DNA from: CAWBAT01 sp046331665
GTDB lineage: Bacteria; Acidobacteriota; Terriglobia; Versatilivoradales; Versatilivoraceae
Direction of reading: 5' to 3'
DNA: 64,000 nt
NCBI GenBank assembly: GCA_046331665.1
Contig: JAXLQK010000016.1
Coordinates: forward strand, 1-64,000
Shown: one piece after another, positions 29,609-38,535 of the stretch
How the letters are laid out: each line of letters opens with the position of its first letter
Numbering within the stretch: position 1 is the stretch's first letter
Program-made: the position numbers and the translations under genes
The notes under the pieces: model-generated
The model's database searches: none
What the model was told of the DNA's origin: nothing
The model's input: the letters and a program-made list of their open reading frames with translations, nothing else

Positions 29609-31528
29609 ATGAATCGCAGAATCACTTTGCCGGCAATGGCCGTCATACTCTTCTCTCTGACCTTGGTGATGGTCGGCCTTTCTAGCCAGAAAGGGAAAGA
29701 GGTTCAGTTCGGCGGCACCTATGCCAATCTTAAGCCTGCACAGCGGAATCTGGTCGACGAGTGGATTCGTCAATACAACACAATCTCCAAAGGGAATCTC
29801 AAGTCGGCAGAAACCTACGATGATCTTTCTCTCTCCGTAAGAACTACCTTTGAAGCTGTAACGCACGCCTTGATGACGAGCAAGCTCACCAGTGAAAGCG
29901 GCACTTCTCTTGGTACCGCGCTCGACGTGGTGGCGTACCTAGAAACGGTTCATGGCATGATTCCTGAGTCGAGTGGGGATCTCCAGTTCCGCATCTACGT
30001 AGCCCTCAAGCCGACAGCCTTGCAGACTCTGGAAGAGTCACGCGAGTTTAAACGCACGGGGGATAATACGGTTTATCACAAAGGCTACCCGATCAATTAC
30101 CGCCAGCAGGGAGGGACGCCCTCGATTCAAATCTCTTGCTCTCCGGACGGGAAGCGAGCGGACATTGATGTTGATTACCGCTCTTCCAAGTTTCCCAAGG
30201 CTGTGGTCAATGGGCACCTCAGCAGTGCGAATTCGGATGTGAGAGCCGGAAACAATTACGACCGACACGTTCAACGTTGGTCTGGTTTTGGAGATTGGTG
30301 GAAGAGCATTTTCGGTGTGCCGCTCAAAGAATCTGATCTAAAGGAGGAACAAACTACCGCCAAACGCGGGGAGATCCCAAAGGTTCCACGGGCGGGTAAA
30401 GGAAAGCTGGAGGATGCTGTCTATGATTTTCTCAATTCCTGGCTGGTCGAGCAGCAACCTATCCAGGCTGTCGCCTACATTTCCAGGCAGGCTTATGCTT
30501 GTATCAATCAGGTAGAGAGCGATGAAGAGCCGAAGATCAATCCAGGTATGGCTCCGTTCCTCATTGTGAATGGGATGAAGAAAGCGAACCGGACGATGGG
30601 TAAACCATCCAGCCTGGCCGAAATTGCCTTCGCCGTTCAACCGAAGGACCCTGCACTGAAGCTTATAAAGCAGCCCCATAGCGCGCTATTTGAACTCTTT
30701 GAAACACCGGATGAGATGGCCTTCAACTTCGAGTGTGCCAACCGGAGCCAAGCTCAACCTGCGGCCACGGCTGGGAAGCCTGGAGGGAAGTATGGGAAGT
30801 TCTTTGGTGCATCCTTGCGCTTGAAGACCTCCAACGCCAAGAGTGCGACGCTCCTGACGCTGTGGTCGAAAGAATCCGGCTACTGGAAAATCCTCTCCTG
30901 GAAAGTAGAATCTGATCAATTTCAACCGAAGCAGGTTCCGAATGCTGCGGCAGCCATCTTGGAAACTAAAATCGAGCGCACCACGGGCGACCCGTCGGTC
31001 ATTACCGCCACTCTAAATTTTTTCCAAGATTGGTTTGTTAAACAAAAATACCAGCAGGCCGCTGCTTATCTTTCCCCAAAGTGCCTCCCTTGCGTCAATC
31101 TGCATACCGATGAGCAAAAACAAAAAGCTCAAAAGAAAGACCCTGCAGCGAGTTGGCCTGAGGGACAACGCAGAATCCTGAACGGGATGAAAAATGCTTC
31201 CGACACGATCGGCAAGAAGAGCGAATTGTCGGAAGCGATCCGCAGCTTATCTCCGTCCAATCCCATCATTAAGCTCGTCTCTCATCCCCAGGAGCAGGCT
31301 TATGCCCTGGTGAGTGTGCCCGACGAAGTCGCCAGGAATTTTGAATGCTCAAGCCAGGCAGAAGGCGTGAAGGTGGCCCAAAAGCCCAATAGTCCGCCCG
31401 TCTATGGCAATTTCTATGGCACCGTATGCGAATTGAAGGTCAAAGGGAGTCCTGCGGCTTTGAGAATTCTCTGGGGCAAAGAAGCCGGTCAATGGAAGAT
31501 CATTGCCTATTCGGTTGAGGTACCTTAA
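29609..31528 (+). CDS. secreted protein with an internal duplication, function unknown
   Basis: 639 residues from the ATG at 29609, preceded by GGAAGGA; an upstream extension to 29456 is not protein-like. A signal peptide (LPAMAVILFSLTLVMVGLSS) is followed by a unique ~230-residue N-terminal part. Two related ~170-residue domains then follow. The first runs from about VYDFLNSWLVEQQPIQAVAY to GYWKILSWKVE. The second runs from ATLNFFQDWFVKQKYQQAAAY to GQWKIIAYSVEVP. Shared landmarks are a C-containing helix after the first motif, ILNGMKNAS / IVNGMKKAN, PDEVARNFEC / PDEMAFNFEC, YG.F.G..L.LK and the final W.I. The domain pattern recalls NTF2-like folds, but I do not recognise the family. Confidence 0.7.
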   Translation: MNRRITLPAMAVILFSLTLVMVGLSSQKGKEVQFGGTYANLKPAQRNLVDEWIRQYNTISKGNLKSAETYDDLSLSVRTTFEAVTHALMTSKLTSESGTSLGTALDVVAYLETVHGMIPESSGDLQFRIYVALKPTALQTLEESREFKRTGDNTVYHKGYPINYRQQGGTPSIQISCSPDGKRADIDVDYRSSKFPKAVVNGHLSSANSDVRAGNNYDRHVQRWSGFGDWWKSIFGVPLKESDLKEEQTTAKRGEIPKVPRAGKGKLEDAVYDFLNSWLVEQQPIQAVAYISRQAYACINQVESDEEPKINPGMAPFLIVNGMKKANRTMGKPSSLAEIAFAVQPKDPALKLIKQPHSALFELFETPDEMAFNFECANRSQAQPAATAGKPGGKYGKFFGASLRLKTSNAKSATLLTLWSKESGYWKILSWKVESDQFQPKQVPNAAAAILETKIERTTGDPSVITATLNFFQDWFVKQKYQQAAAYLSPKCLPCVNLHTDEQKQKAQKKDPAASWPEGQRRILNGMKNASDTIGKKSELSEAIRSLSPSNPIIKLVSHPQEQAYALVSVPDEVARNFECSSQAEGVKVAQKPNSPPVYGNFYGTVCELKVKGSPAALRILWGKEAGQWKIIAYSVEVP

Positions 31529-31661
31529 TCAAGACAAAAAATGATGGAGGAAAGCACAGTGACAGGCGCATCTCAGCGAACAGTGAACACTTCCTTCAGA
31601 CCCACAGATCATGATGTGACTATGAACTGTCGAATAAATCCAACTTAACCGCGAGAAAATT

Positions 31662-33056
31662 GTGGCAGCCAAAACAAATCTTTTGAAAGCACTTCAACTC
31701 TCAACCAAAGTACTATCCAGGGAAGAGCGGAAAGCCTCCGGAAAATCGTTGCGGGAAAAAATTCCCAGGAAGTCTCAAGGAGAATGGAACGCTCCCTCCC
31801 ATCGCCGGGATCCGGTCGATGTGTTAATCGAATCCAGTAAAGGGCGAGTCCCTCATCTGGTCCCCATCCGGTACGGGCGCATGATGCAGAGTCCTTTCGC
31901 TTTTTTTCGGGGAGCTGCCGCGATTATGGCTGCAGACCTGGCGAACACACCGACATCCGGAATCCGGGTACAGGCCTGTGGCGATTGCCATCTCTTGAAT
32001 TTCGGAGGATTTGGAACTCCAGAGCGACGCATCATATTTGACATTAACGATTTTGACGAGACCCTTCCGGCACCCTGGGAATGGGACGTCAAAAGATTGG
32101 CCGCCAGTTTCGTCATCGCCGGACAGAATAATGGGTTCACAAAAGCGGAAGCACGTGAATGTGCTGCGCGTTGTGTCCAAAGTTACCGCGAACACATGCA
32201 AAGCTATGCAGAGATGGGTGTTTTGGAAATGTGGTATGAACGAATAGACCATGAGAATCTCCTCGCTTTAATCCAATCGAAAGAGTGGAGAAAGAGGGTG
32301 CAAAGGCGGATCGCCAAAGAATCGTCACGATCTGTGGTTGACGACGATTTTCCGAAACTGGCAATCGTCAAGAACGGCAAGCCGGAAATCAAGGATAACC
32401 CACCTCTCATTTTCCATCAGTCCAGATTGGAATTGGTCAAGTATGATGCAAATGTCAAAGAAGCGTTTCGCCGATATCGAGAAACCCTTTCCGATGATCT
32501 AAAAGCATTGTTAGATCGATACGAAATTAAAGATGTAGCATTAAAGGTTGTCGGAGTCGGAAGCGTTGGCACCCGCTGTGCCATTCTTTTGCTGATGGCC
32601 AGTGACGGTGAACCTCTTTTTCTGCAGGTGAAAGAAGCGCGTGCCAGTGTTTTGGAGCCTTATGCGGGAAACAGCGTTTACCCGAACCGCGGTCAGAGAG
32701 TGGTTGCGGGCCAAAAGATCATGCAATCAGCCAGCGACATGTTCTTGGGCTGGACCGAGGAGGGGGGGCATCATTATTACATCCGCCAGTTACGCGACAT
32801 CAAAATCAAAACGGTCGTCGAAATCCTTGACCCAGCAGCCTTGAAGAGTTATGCGGATTGGTGTGGATGGGCTCTGGCACAGGCGCATGCCAAGTCAGGA
32901 GATGCCGCCACGATCAGCGGATACCTTGGCAAAGGGACAATATTTGATGAAGCCATCGCAAATTTCGCTGTGAGCTACGCCGACCAAAACGAACAGGATC
33001 ATCAAGCTTTGTTGAACGCGATTCGTGACGGCAAAATCGAAATCTTTCAAGAGTAA
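31662..33056 (+). CDS. DUF2252 family protein
   Basis: 464 residues from a GTG (weak GAGAAA upstream). The pattern is that of DUF2252: VPIRYGRMMQSPFAFFRGAAAIMA, CGDCHLLNFGGFGTPERR, FDINDFDETLPAPWEWDVKRLAAS, VGSVGTRCAILLLMA, and QRVVAGQKIMQSASDMFLGW. HLxNFG and the ND-FDE motifs resemble the catalytic and metal loops of protein-kinase-like folds, so a phosphotransferase role has been proposed for such families. No experimentally proven role is known to me. It stands alone. Confidence 0.85.
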   Translation: MAAKTNLLKALQLSTKVLSREERKASGKSLREKIPRKSQGEWNAPSHRRDPVDVLIESSKGRVPHLVPIRYGRMMQSPFAFFRGAAAIMAADLANTPTSGIRVQACGDCHLLNFGGFGTPERRIIFDINDFDETLPAPWEWDVKRLAASFVIAGQNNGFTKAEARECAARCVQSYREHMQSYAEMGVLEMWYERIDHENLLALIQSKEWRKRVQRRIAKESSRSVVDDDFPKLAIVKNGKPEIKDNPPLIFHQSRLELVKYDANVKEAFRRYRETLSDDLKALLDRYEIKDVALKVVGVGSVGTRCAILLLMASDGEPLFLQVKEARASVLEPYAGNSVYPNRGQRVVAGQKIMQSASDMFLGWTEEGGHHYYIRQLRDIKIKTVVEILDPAALKSYADWCGWALAQAHAKSGDAATISGYLGKGTIFDEAIANFAVSYADQNEQDHQALLNAIRDGKIEIFQE

Positions 33057-33251
33057 GAGCAGCCGAAGTCTTTTTACGAACTCTCCGACTCCAAGTGTTC
33101 AATTTTCTGCCTAATGCGTTGCCAGCCGTGGCTTGTTATGCACTACCTTCTCCCGCGGTGATGTTTGCCGATGTGAAGCTCCATTGGTCATGACGAGGAG
33201 TGACCACGGCGAATGGAATTTCTGGGTGAAACACCTCAATCCAAGGGGCTC

Positions 33252-34868
33252 CTAAAATCTTTTCTTAAAGAACCCGCCTACCCCTTTTTTCAAGGTGTCG
33301 GATTGAGGGTTGATCTGGCCCTTAATCGCTTCCTTTGCTGCACTGCCGGCCATGCCTTTCACATCAGGCACGAATTTCGGGTCGGCCGTTGTGCCTTCGA
33401 TCATGAAGGGAATGCCACTACTGCCCTTGCCGTCCCGTCGGCCCAGTCCAGGCATCAGTCCTTCTCCCGCGACACCGCTGAGTTCTGCTACCATCTTAAA
33501 GTTCAGTGCGCCCGAAGCGCTCACCGTCCCCGCTCCCGTCAACACACCCAGCGAAGGCACCGTTACGTTGATGGAATCGAGTTTGGAACCTTCAGGCGCG
33601 ACACGCGCATTGGTACTTGCGTTTTGAATGGTGGTGTCCCGGCTGGAAGCAGCTTTCCCACTAAAAGCTGAGAGAGCAGACAACTTGGACCCGAGGTCAA
33701 AGCCTTCAAGTTTGCTATTTTCAATCTTCACGGGACCTTCCATCACCAGTTTTTCTGCGGGTCCCGTGATGCCAACCACTGCCGATAGGGTGCCTCCTTT
33801 GAGTCCAGACCCCGCTGGAAGGGTTACGCCCAGCGCCGGGAGCAACGCCTCTATTTCCTCCACCGGCAGTCCAGGGGCATTAAGCTTCATGTTCAACACT
33901 GTCGCATTGCCCGTCATCTGATACCCGCCGGATACGTGTGCCACTGCCTTTCCTGTTGCCACCTGCCCTTGGGAAATCGTCCCGGATTGTCTGCTCAGGT
34001 TATGGTCAAGGGCAAATTTCACTTCGATGGGGCGACCCGCGGGCGTACCTTTGGGAGAGAGCTTCAATTTGGTCAAAGACAAACTGCCATTAAGCTTTGC
34101 GGTTTTACCGTCGGAATTCAATATTCCCTCCAAATTCCCCATCCCGCCCAGACCCAGACTGGGATCCGCACCAAGAGCACTCAGGTCCAGTTTCTGAATT
34201 CTCAGATTTGCCTGGATCGGTACCCCAGCGGGAGAAAGAGGACCAGCCTTGCCATCCACTTTCAAATTGCCGCTGCCAGGAAGATCGGCCGACAGCGTAA
34301 AGGGAAATTGTGTAGACGACGAGAAGTTCTTCACCTCGAGATTTACATCGTTAATGGTGAGGGGGGCGGCCGAAGAATTGGCCTTGCCCACGAGGAGTTT
34401 GCCATCGGTCACTCTTAATGATTCGACCGAAAGGTTGCCCGTCGGTGCCCCGCCGGAGGCTGGGGCGGGCCCGGAGCTCGCCGACGTCAGGCTGGAAAAA
34501 TTCCACTTTCCATCGGGTGCGCTGAGCAGAACAATCGATGGTCCGTCCAGGCTGAGTCCCGTGATATTCAGGCGTTTTGAAAAAATGAGCGGCATCAGCT
34601 CGACGCTGATTTTCAGGCTCTTCGAGGTAAGGAAGGGTGACTTGCTATAGGCCGGATCGTCCGCAATGCTGATGTCCGAGGCAGAAACCCGGCCTTTCAG
34701 AATAGATAAACTCAGCTGGCCTAATTCCACCTTCCTGCCCAAGGCCCCGCTCAATTCCGACTCGATTTTCGGTCGAAAACTGTTCACGTTGATCAACCGG
34801 GGAAGTATAAGGAGGAGTAGAACAACCGCAACAACGATGACCCCAATCTTCCGATGAATCTTCTGCAT
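33252..34868 (-). CDS. AsmA family protein
   Basis: 538 residues; the ATG follows GGAGG. One N-terminal TM (about 8-26, GVIVVAVVLLLLILPRLI) and then NVNSFRPKIESELSGALGRKVELGQLSLSI, the AsmA N-terminal pattern. Long beta-rich repeats follow, with AsmA_2-type C-terminal motifs (NVTVPSLGVLTGAGTVSASG). AsmA-like proteins span from the inner membrane across the periplasm and help move phospholipids to the outer membrane. A fragment of a second copy lies at 35970-36080. Confidence 0.88.
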   Translation of the reverse strand: MQKIHRKIGVIVVAVVLLLLILPRLINVNSFRPKIESELSGALGRKVELGQLSLSILKGRVSASDISIADDPAYSKSPFLTSKSLKISVELMPLIFSKRLNITGLSLDGPSIVLLSAPDGKWNFSSLTSASSGPAPASGGAPTGNLSVESLRVTDGKLLVGKANSSAAPLTINDVNLEVKNFSSSTQFPFTLSADLPGSGNLKVDGKAGPLSPAGVPIQANLRIQKLDLSALGADPSLGLGGMGNLEGILNSDGKTAKLNGSLSLTKLKLSPKGTPAGRPIEVKFALDHNLSRQSGTISQGQVATGKAVAHVSGGYQMTGNATVLNMKLNAPGLPVEEIEALLPALGVTLPAGSGLKGGTLSAVVGITGPAEKLVMEGPVKIENSKLEGFDLGSKLSALSAFSGKAASSRDTTIQNASTNARVAPEGSKLDSINVTVPSLGVLTGAGTVSASGALNFKMVAELSGVAGEGLMPGLGRRDGKGSSGIPFMIEGTTADPKFVPDVKGMAGSAAKEAIKGQINPQSDTLKKGVGGFFKKRF

Positions 34869-35102
34869 AGAGAGACCTCCTTCCAGCTAAGGGATCGCCT
34901 GTAAATCAAAAGAATGCGATCAGATCCGTCAGACAGTCAACCGTATGCTGTCTTCTTCTTTCACTGTGTAATGTTTGTTCTGACCGTCAGGCAACGCCAG
35001 AATCACAGTGGACGGTCGAACATGCTACATCCGACTGTTGAGCGCCGACTTCGTCATTCCTGACGGCGCCATCGCCGTCGTCTGGAGTTTCCCGAAACAC
35101 TA

Positions 35103-35672
35103 CTACTTTTTATTGAGGTCATCGTCCTTGTAATATTTCGTACCCTGCAGGGTTAGCTGAAGGGCGAGACCTTTCTTGGTGATCTGATAAACCCAAACGC
35201 CCTCGGCAATTTGGACGGCTCCCGAATAGGCTGCGCCCGACTTGGAGGTTTTGGCCGCTGCATCGGTTTGCGCATCCGCTGCCCACCCGGAGTTGAGAAA
35301 CTGTGCCAGTGCCTTATCATTTTCAAACACAAACACCACCCGATAGTCCTTTATTCCCACCCCAAGGCCAGCCCCGGCCGAAATCATCTTCATGAAGGTT
35401 TCCTGCTTGGTCTTGGAATCGACCGCTATGCCCGCTCCACGTGCTGTGCTCAGCAGCAGCAAATTGGTCCCCATGTTGTTGAACACGGCATACCCAGCCG
35501 ACTTCTGGATAGCCGACTTGGCAGTGGGTTGAAGCTTGTACAAATCTTCAAGCGTCTGACTCGCCATCTTGCGAGTTTTTTCACGCTTCTGATCGGGGGT
35601 ATCCTTGGCGGTAAGAGTTATGGAACTTAGCAAGGCAACGATCAGCAATGGGAAGATCATTCTTGGCCTCAT
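35103..35672 (-). CDS. lipid-binding SYLF (Ysc84/BON-associated) domain protein
   Basis: 189 residues with a signal peptide (MIFPLLIVALLSSITLTAKD). The mature part is one SYLF domain: AIQKSAGYAVFNNMGTNLLL, GRGxG-like ARGAGIAVD, MKMISAGAGLGVGIKDYRVV and the C-terminal WVYQITKKGLALQLTLQGTKYYKDDDLN. The family binds phosphoinositides or other lipids. The protein is probably periplasmic. GGAG lies five bases before the ATG. It sits between AsmA and the AsmA remnant, so this stretch is rich in lipid-related envelope genes. Confidence 0.88.
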   Translation of the reverse strand: MRPRMIFPLLIVALLSSITLTAKDTPDQKREKTRKMASQTLEDLYKLQPTAKSAIQKSAGYAVFNNMGTNLLLLSTARGAGIAVDSKTKQETFMKMISAGAGLGVGIKDYRVVFVFENDKALAQFLNSGWAADAQTDAAAKTSKSGAAYSGAVQIAEGVWVYQITKKGLALQLTLQGTKYYKDDDLNKK

Positions 35673-35969
35673 ATAGGCTCCTTATCTTTTGATGGATTGG
35701 CGGGCTGGCGAGCTATTGAGCAACGTGTTTCTAAATCTTTTTTGGGAATTGCCTTTTGAATCCTTCATAGAGACCGGTTGAATCAAATCTCAAATCGGAA
35801 AGGTGACTATCGAGAAAGGCTATCACATACCGAACAAGGGAAGGAATCCTTTAATCAAGAACGTTTGTGAAGATAACAACGACTCTTGAATCTTCTTGCA
35901 AGGGCGTGGCAAGAAACTAACCAAATCGCCAAGCAAGTGACTGGATTAGGGCCCCTTTTTTCAAGGGTA

Positions 35970-36080
35970 GTGCGAGAGCATTGAGTTTCACGTTCAAACG
36001 CGTCGCATTGCCGGGCATCTGATGCCCGCCGAAAAGCGAACCGCCACCTCTCCTGCGGCACCTCCCCTTGGTGCTCGATG
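35970..36080 (-). pseudogene. remnant of a second AsmA-family gene
   Basis: About 100 bp are clearly homologous to 33870-33975 inside the intact asmA-like gene. They share GGCATCTGATGCCCGCCG / GTCATCTGATACCCGCCG and CACGTTCAAACGCGTCGC / CATGTTCAACACTGTCGC, and both end in CCCTTGG. The minus-strand reading GNATRLNVKLNALALPL parallels GNATVLNMKLNAPGLPV. Similarity fades on both sides, so only a fragment remains. The rest of the 35673-36272 interval holds nothing else I can identify. Confidence 0.75.
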
Positions 36081-36272
36081 GGAAGATAGATTTCTTTCTC
36101 CTTCTTTGGTCTGAAACAGTCATTTGCTACCCGATGGAGATGGGCTTCAGCTCCTGCTCAAACTGATTCCAGAACCTTTCATAGAATGAAAAAGGGAAGG
36201 TGAAGGAGAGGCGCATCTTTACTTTTCGATGCGGATTTTGTAATCATTGGCTTCAACCGGAGGCTAGGATCA

Positions 36273-38207
36273 ATGATAGATAACTCTTGGGCGCCATCGC
36301 CCCTGTCGAAACGTATTGCCTTCTGCGCGGTCGTGGCACTGCTGGTAGCAGGCTTTTTGCCTACTGTTGCCCAGAACCAGCCGCCGAAGCCGCAACCCGT
36401 CGAGAAACACTACCAGGCAGCGCGGGACGCCCTCAGCAAGGGCGATACGGCGACCGCCAACATCGAAGTGAAACTCGCGCTCCAGAACAATCCTCTCGAT
36501 GCTCCTGCCCACTTCCTGTTGGCCAGCCTGCTCGCCCTGCAGGGCGAGAATGACCAGGCGATCGTCGGGTTTCAGCGGGCGGTGAATCTCGATCCGGCCA
36601 ATGCTGAAGCGCTTTATAACCTGGGAACGATGCTCCTGTGGAGGGGAGAGGCGCTCGAGGCTTCCCGCCTGCTCGAGAATGCCGTCTTGATCCGCCCTGG
36701 TCACGTCCCGTCTTACAACAATCTCGCCAAGGCTTACTTCATGACCGGACTCCCCGAGATGGCCATTGGTGCCTACGAAGAGGCATTGCGTCGCGACCCG
36801 GCGAATGCCATTGCGCTCAAAAATCTGGCTGCCCTCGCTGCGGGTGCGGGTTTGAAGGAGGCGGCAGCATCATACATGAAACGTCTTGAGTCACTGGGAT
36901 TGGGCCAGACTGCCTTGCCTGCCGTGGAGCCGATTACCCTGCTCCCCACCTGGCCTCTGGCTACCACCACGCTTGCTCCGCCCTTGCCGTCCCCTCCTGC
37001 GGCGAGTCCTGCGCCGAAGCCAGAGACCCGAGTGGATCCGGAAGCCAACGCTCTCCGAGAGCTCCTCCGTGACTTGTCCCATGTCACGGTCGAACGGAGA
37101 GGCGGCCGGCTCACCTTGACCGGTTGGACGAGCAGCCCGAAAGAGAAGGAGTTACTGGGCAAAATCATCGCCGGACGGCCGGATATCCTCGACTTGACAA
37201 GCGATGATGTCGGCGATCCCCACCGCATGATCGAAGTTGATGCGGTCCTTTTCGTCGTAATTAGACAGGACCAGCAAAACGTGGGGTTCAATTTCTTGAA
37301 TCTCATACATACCAATTTCACCTATTTTGCCAACGGCAACGCCAATGGTATTGGCTTGGCTGCTCCGGGCACGGTCGGGTCGGTGATCAACCTAGCCCAG
37401 CACGGATGGCTGTTCGTGGCCGCCGTTGACTACAACGTCAACATCGCGAACGTGAATAACACCAAGGTGGCGATCCTGGCTCGCCCGCACCTGACGGCGT
37501 TGAGTGGCTCACCTGCCACGTTTATCGCCGGTGCCGACGTCGTATTCTCGGTGTCTGGCCTGAACAGCGGAGACATCAAACCTTATCCCGTTGGAACGAC
37601 GCTCAGGGTTACTCCAACCTTGTTGCGGACTCTCCACGAGGACGGCAAGCCGCAAATCCGCCTCACCGTCGAAGCGGGCCGCAAGAGTCTCCTCCCCAAT
37701 CAAAATCTCCCGACGGCAGCCTCTAACGCCACAGTCTTCGACGACGTCCAGGTCAACAGTGAAGCGCTGGTGCCCCTCGACCAAACCTTGATCCTGAGCG
37801 GCCTCAGCCAACGGGAAGCCCAGAGCAATATCAATGGCGTTCCCGGCCTCATGTATGTACCCATTATCAAGTATTTTTTTTCGACGAAGACAACCATCGT
37901 AAGAGACACCGCGGTGATCAGTCTCCTGACCCCTCGTGACCCGGCCTACTGGAGCCAACGGAACCGGAAGGAGCTCGACAACTTTGTCGAAATGCGCCGA
38001 GCGTTCCTTCGGGCGAGGCAGGGCACGGAAGCAGAGATGCAGCAGTTCCGCGAAGCCGCTACCCTAATTGGGGCGAGCCTGCCCAACCGTTTCGCCCGGC
38101 TCTTCTCCTTACTGAGCGTTACGAACCCATCCGCCAGCAATGCTAAGACTAAACCGACGCCCTCGACATCGACATCGACCTGTTGGGCACTCCGCCGAAA
38201 AAAATAA
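36273..38207 (+). CDS. orphan TPR-BON-secretin outer-membrane protein
   Basis: 644 residues; GGAGG lies nine bases before the ATG. A signal sequence (about 12-32) comes first. TPR repeats (about 45-205) follow, with the usual helical pattern (HYQAARDALSKGDTATANIE, ALYNLGTMLLWRGEALEASR, NNLAKAYFMTGLPEMAIGAY). Then come a Pro-rich linker (about 235-260), a BON-like domain (VTVERRGGRLTLTGWTSSPKE) and a secretin barrel segment (VAILARPHLTALSGSPATF, GTTLRVTPTLL, LILSGLSQREAQ, VPGLMYVPIIKYFF). The arrangement recalls CpaC/RcpA secretins, but no other secretion gene is adjacent. The end is odd: one extra A at 38151-38153 would replace the STSTSTCWALRRKK tail with DIDIDLLGTPPKKINTGVR and stop at 38224. 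Confidence 0.82.
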   Translation: MIDNSWAPSPLSKRIAFCAVVALLVAGFLPTVAQNQPPKPQPVEKHYQAARDALSKGDTATANIEVKLALQNNPLDAPAHFLLASLLALQGENDQAIVGFQRAVNLDPANAEALYNLGTMLLWRGEALEASRLLENAVLIRPGHVPSYNNLAKAYFMTGLPEMAIGAYEEALRRDPANAIALKNLAALAAGAGLKEAAASYMKRLESLGLGQTALPAVEPITLLPTWPLATTTLAPPLPSPPAASPAPKPETRVDPEANALRELLRDLSHVTVERRGGRLTLTGWTSSPKEKELLGKIIAGRPDILDLTSDDVGDPHRMIEVDAVLFVVIRQDQQNVGFNFLNLIHTNFTYFANGNANGIGLAAPGTVGSVINLAQHGWLFVAAVDYNVNIANVNNTKVAILARPHLTALSGSPATFIAGADVVFSVSGLNSGDIKPYPVGTTLRVTPTLLRTLHEDGKPQIRLTVEAGRKSLLPNQNLPTAASNATVFDDVQVNSEALVPLDQTLILSGLSQREAQSNINGVPGLMYVPIIKYFFSTKTTIVRDTAVISLLTPRDPAYWSQRNRKELDNFVEMRRAFLRARQGTEAEMQQFREAATLIGASLPNRFARLFSLLSVTNPSASNAKTKPTPSTSTSTCWALRRKK

Positions 38208-38242
38208 ATACGGGCGTTCGATGAGGAGTGTCACGCACAATC

Positions 38243-38267
38243 CCATGGAGAAAGCTCCATGGTTTTT
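38243..38267 (+). terminator. terminator after the secretin gene
   Basis: Perfect 8-bp stem CCATGGAG-AAAG-CTCCATGG followed by TTTTT. The rest of the 38268-38455 spacer is GC-rich and has no recognised gene. Confidence 0.85.
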
Positions 38268-38459
38268 GGGGGAACTTTCTGGGGGGGGCAGGCCCCTGCG
38301 GGCGCAGAAGCTGTAAGCGCTGCGCCGCTTAGGCGTAACGCCTGCCTTGAGCACTCACCACTGCCGGTCTCCCCATCGGGCAGGGGGTAAGCTGGCCCCC
38401 AGTCCACACCCTTTCGGTCGGCCTTCCTCCCAAAATAACGCGCATGGAGTGGAATTTAG

Positions 38460-38487
38460 TTGACAGGGGCGGGCTTGCAGTTACAAT
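38460..38487 (+). promoter_or_regulatory. promoter of the TetR-efflux operon
   Basis: TTGACA (38460-38465), a 16-bp spacer, and TACAAT (38482-38487). The predicted start near 38494 lies inside the palindrome at 38489-38521, so binding there would block transcription. Confidence 0.8.
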
Positions 38488-38488
38488 A

Positions 38489-38521
38489 AATCAGACGATT
38501 GATTCAATCAATCGTTTGATT
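38489..38521 (+). promoter_or_regulatory. palindromic operator of the TetR-family repressor
   Basis: A 33-bp inverted repeat centred on C38505. The inner arms ACGATTGATT / AATCAATCGT are perfect, and the outer six bases (AATCAG / TTGATT) have one mismatch. It starts two bases after the -10 hexamer and ends 14 bases before the regulator's GTG, the standard autoregulation position. Confidence 0.8.
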
Positions 38522-38535
38522 TATAGGAGACTTCA

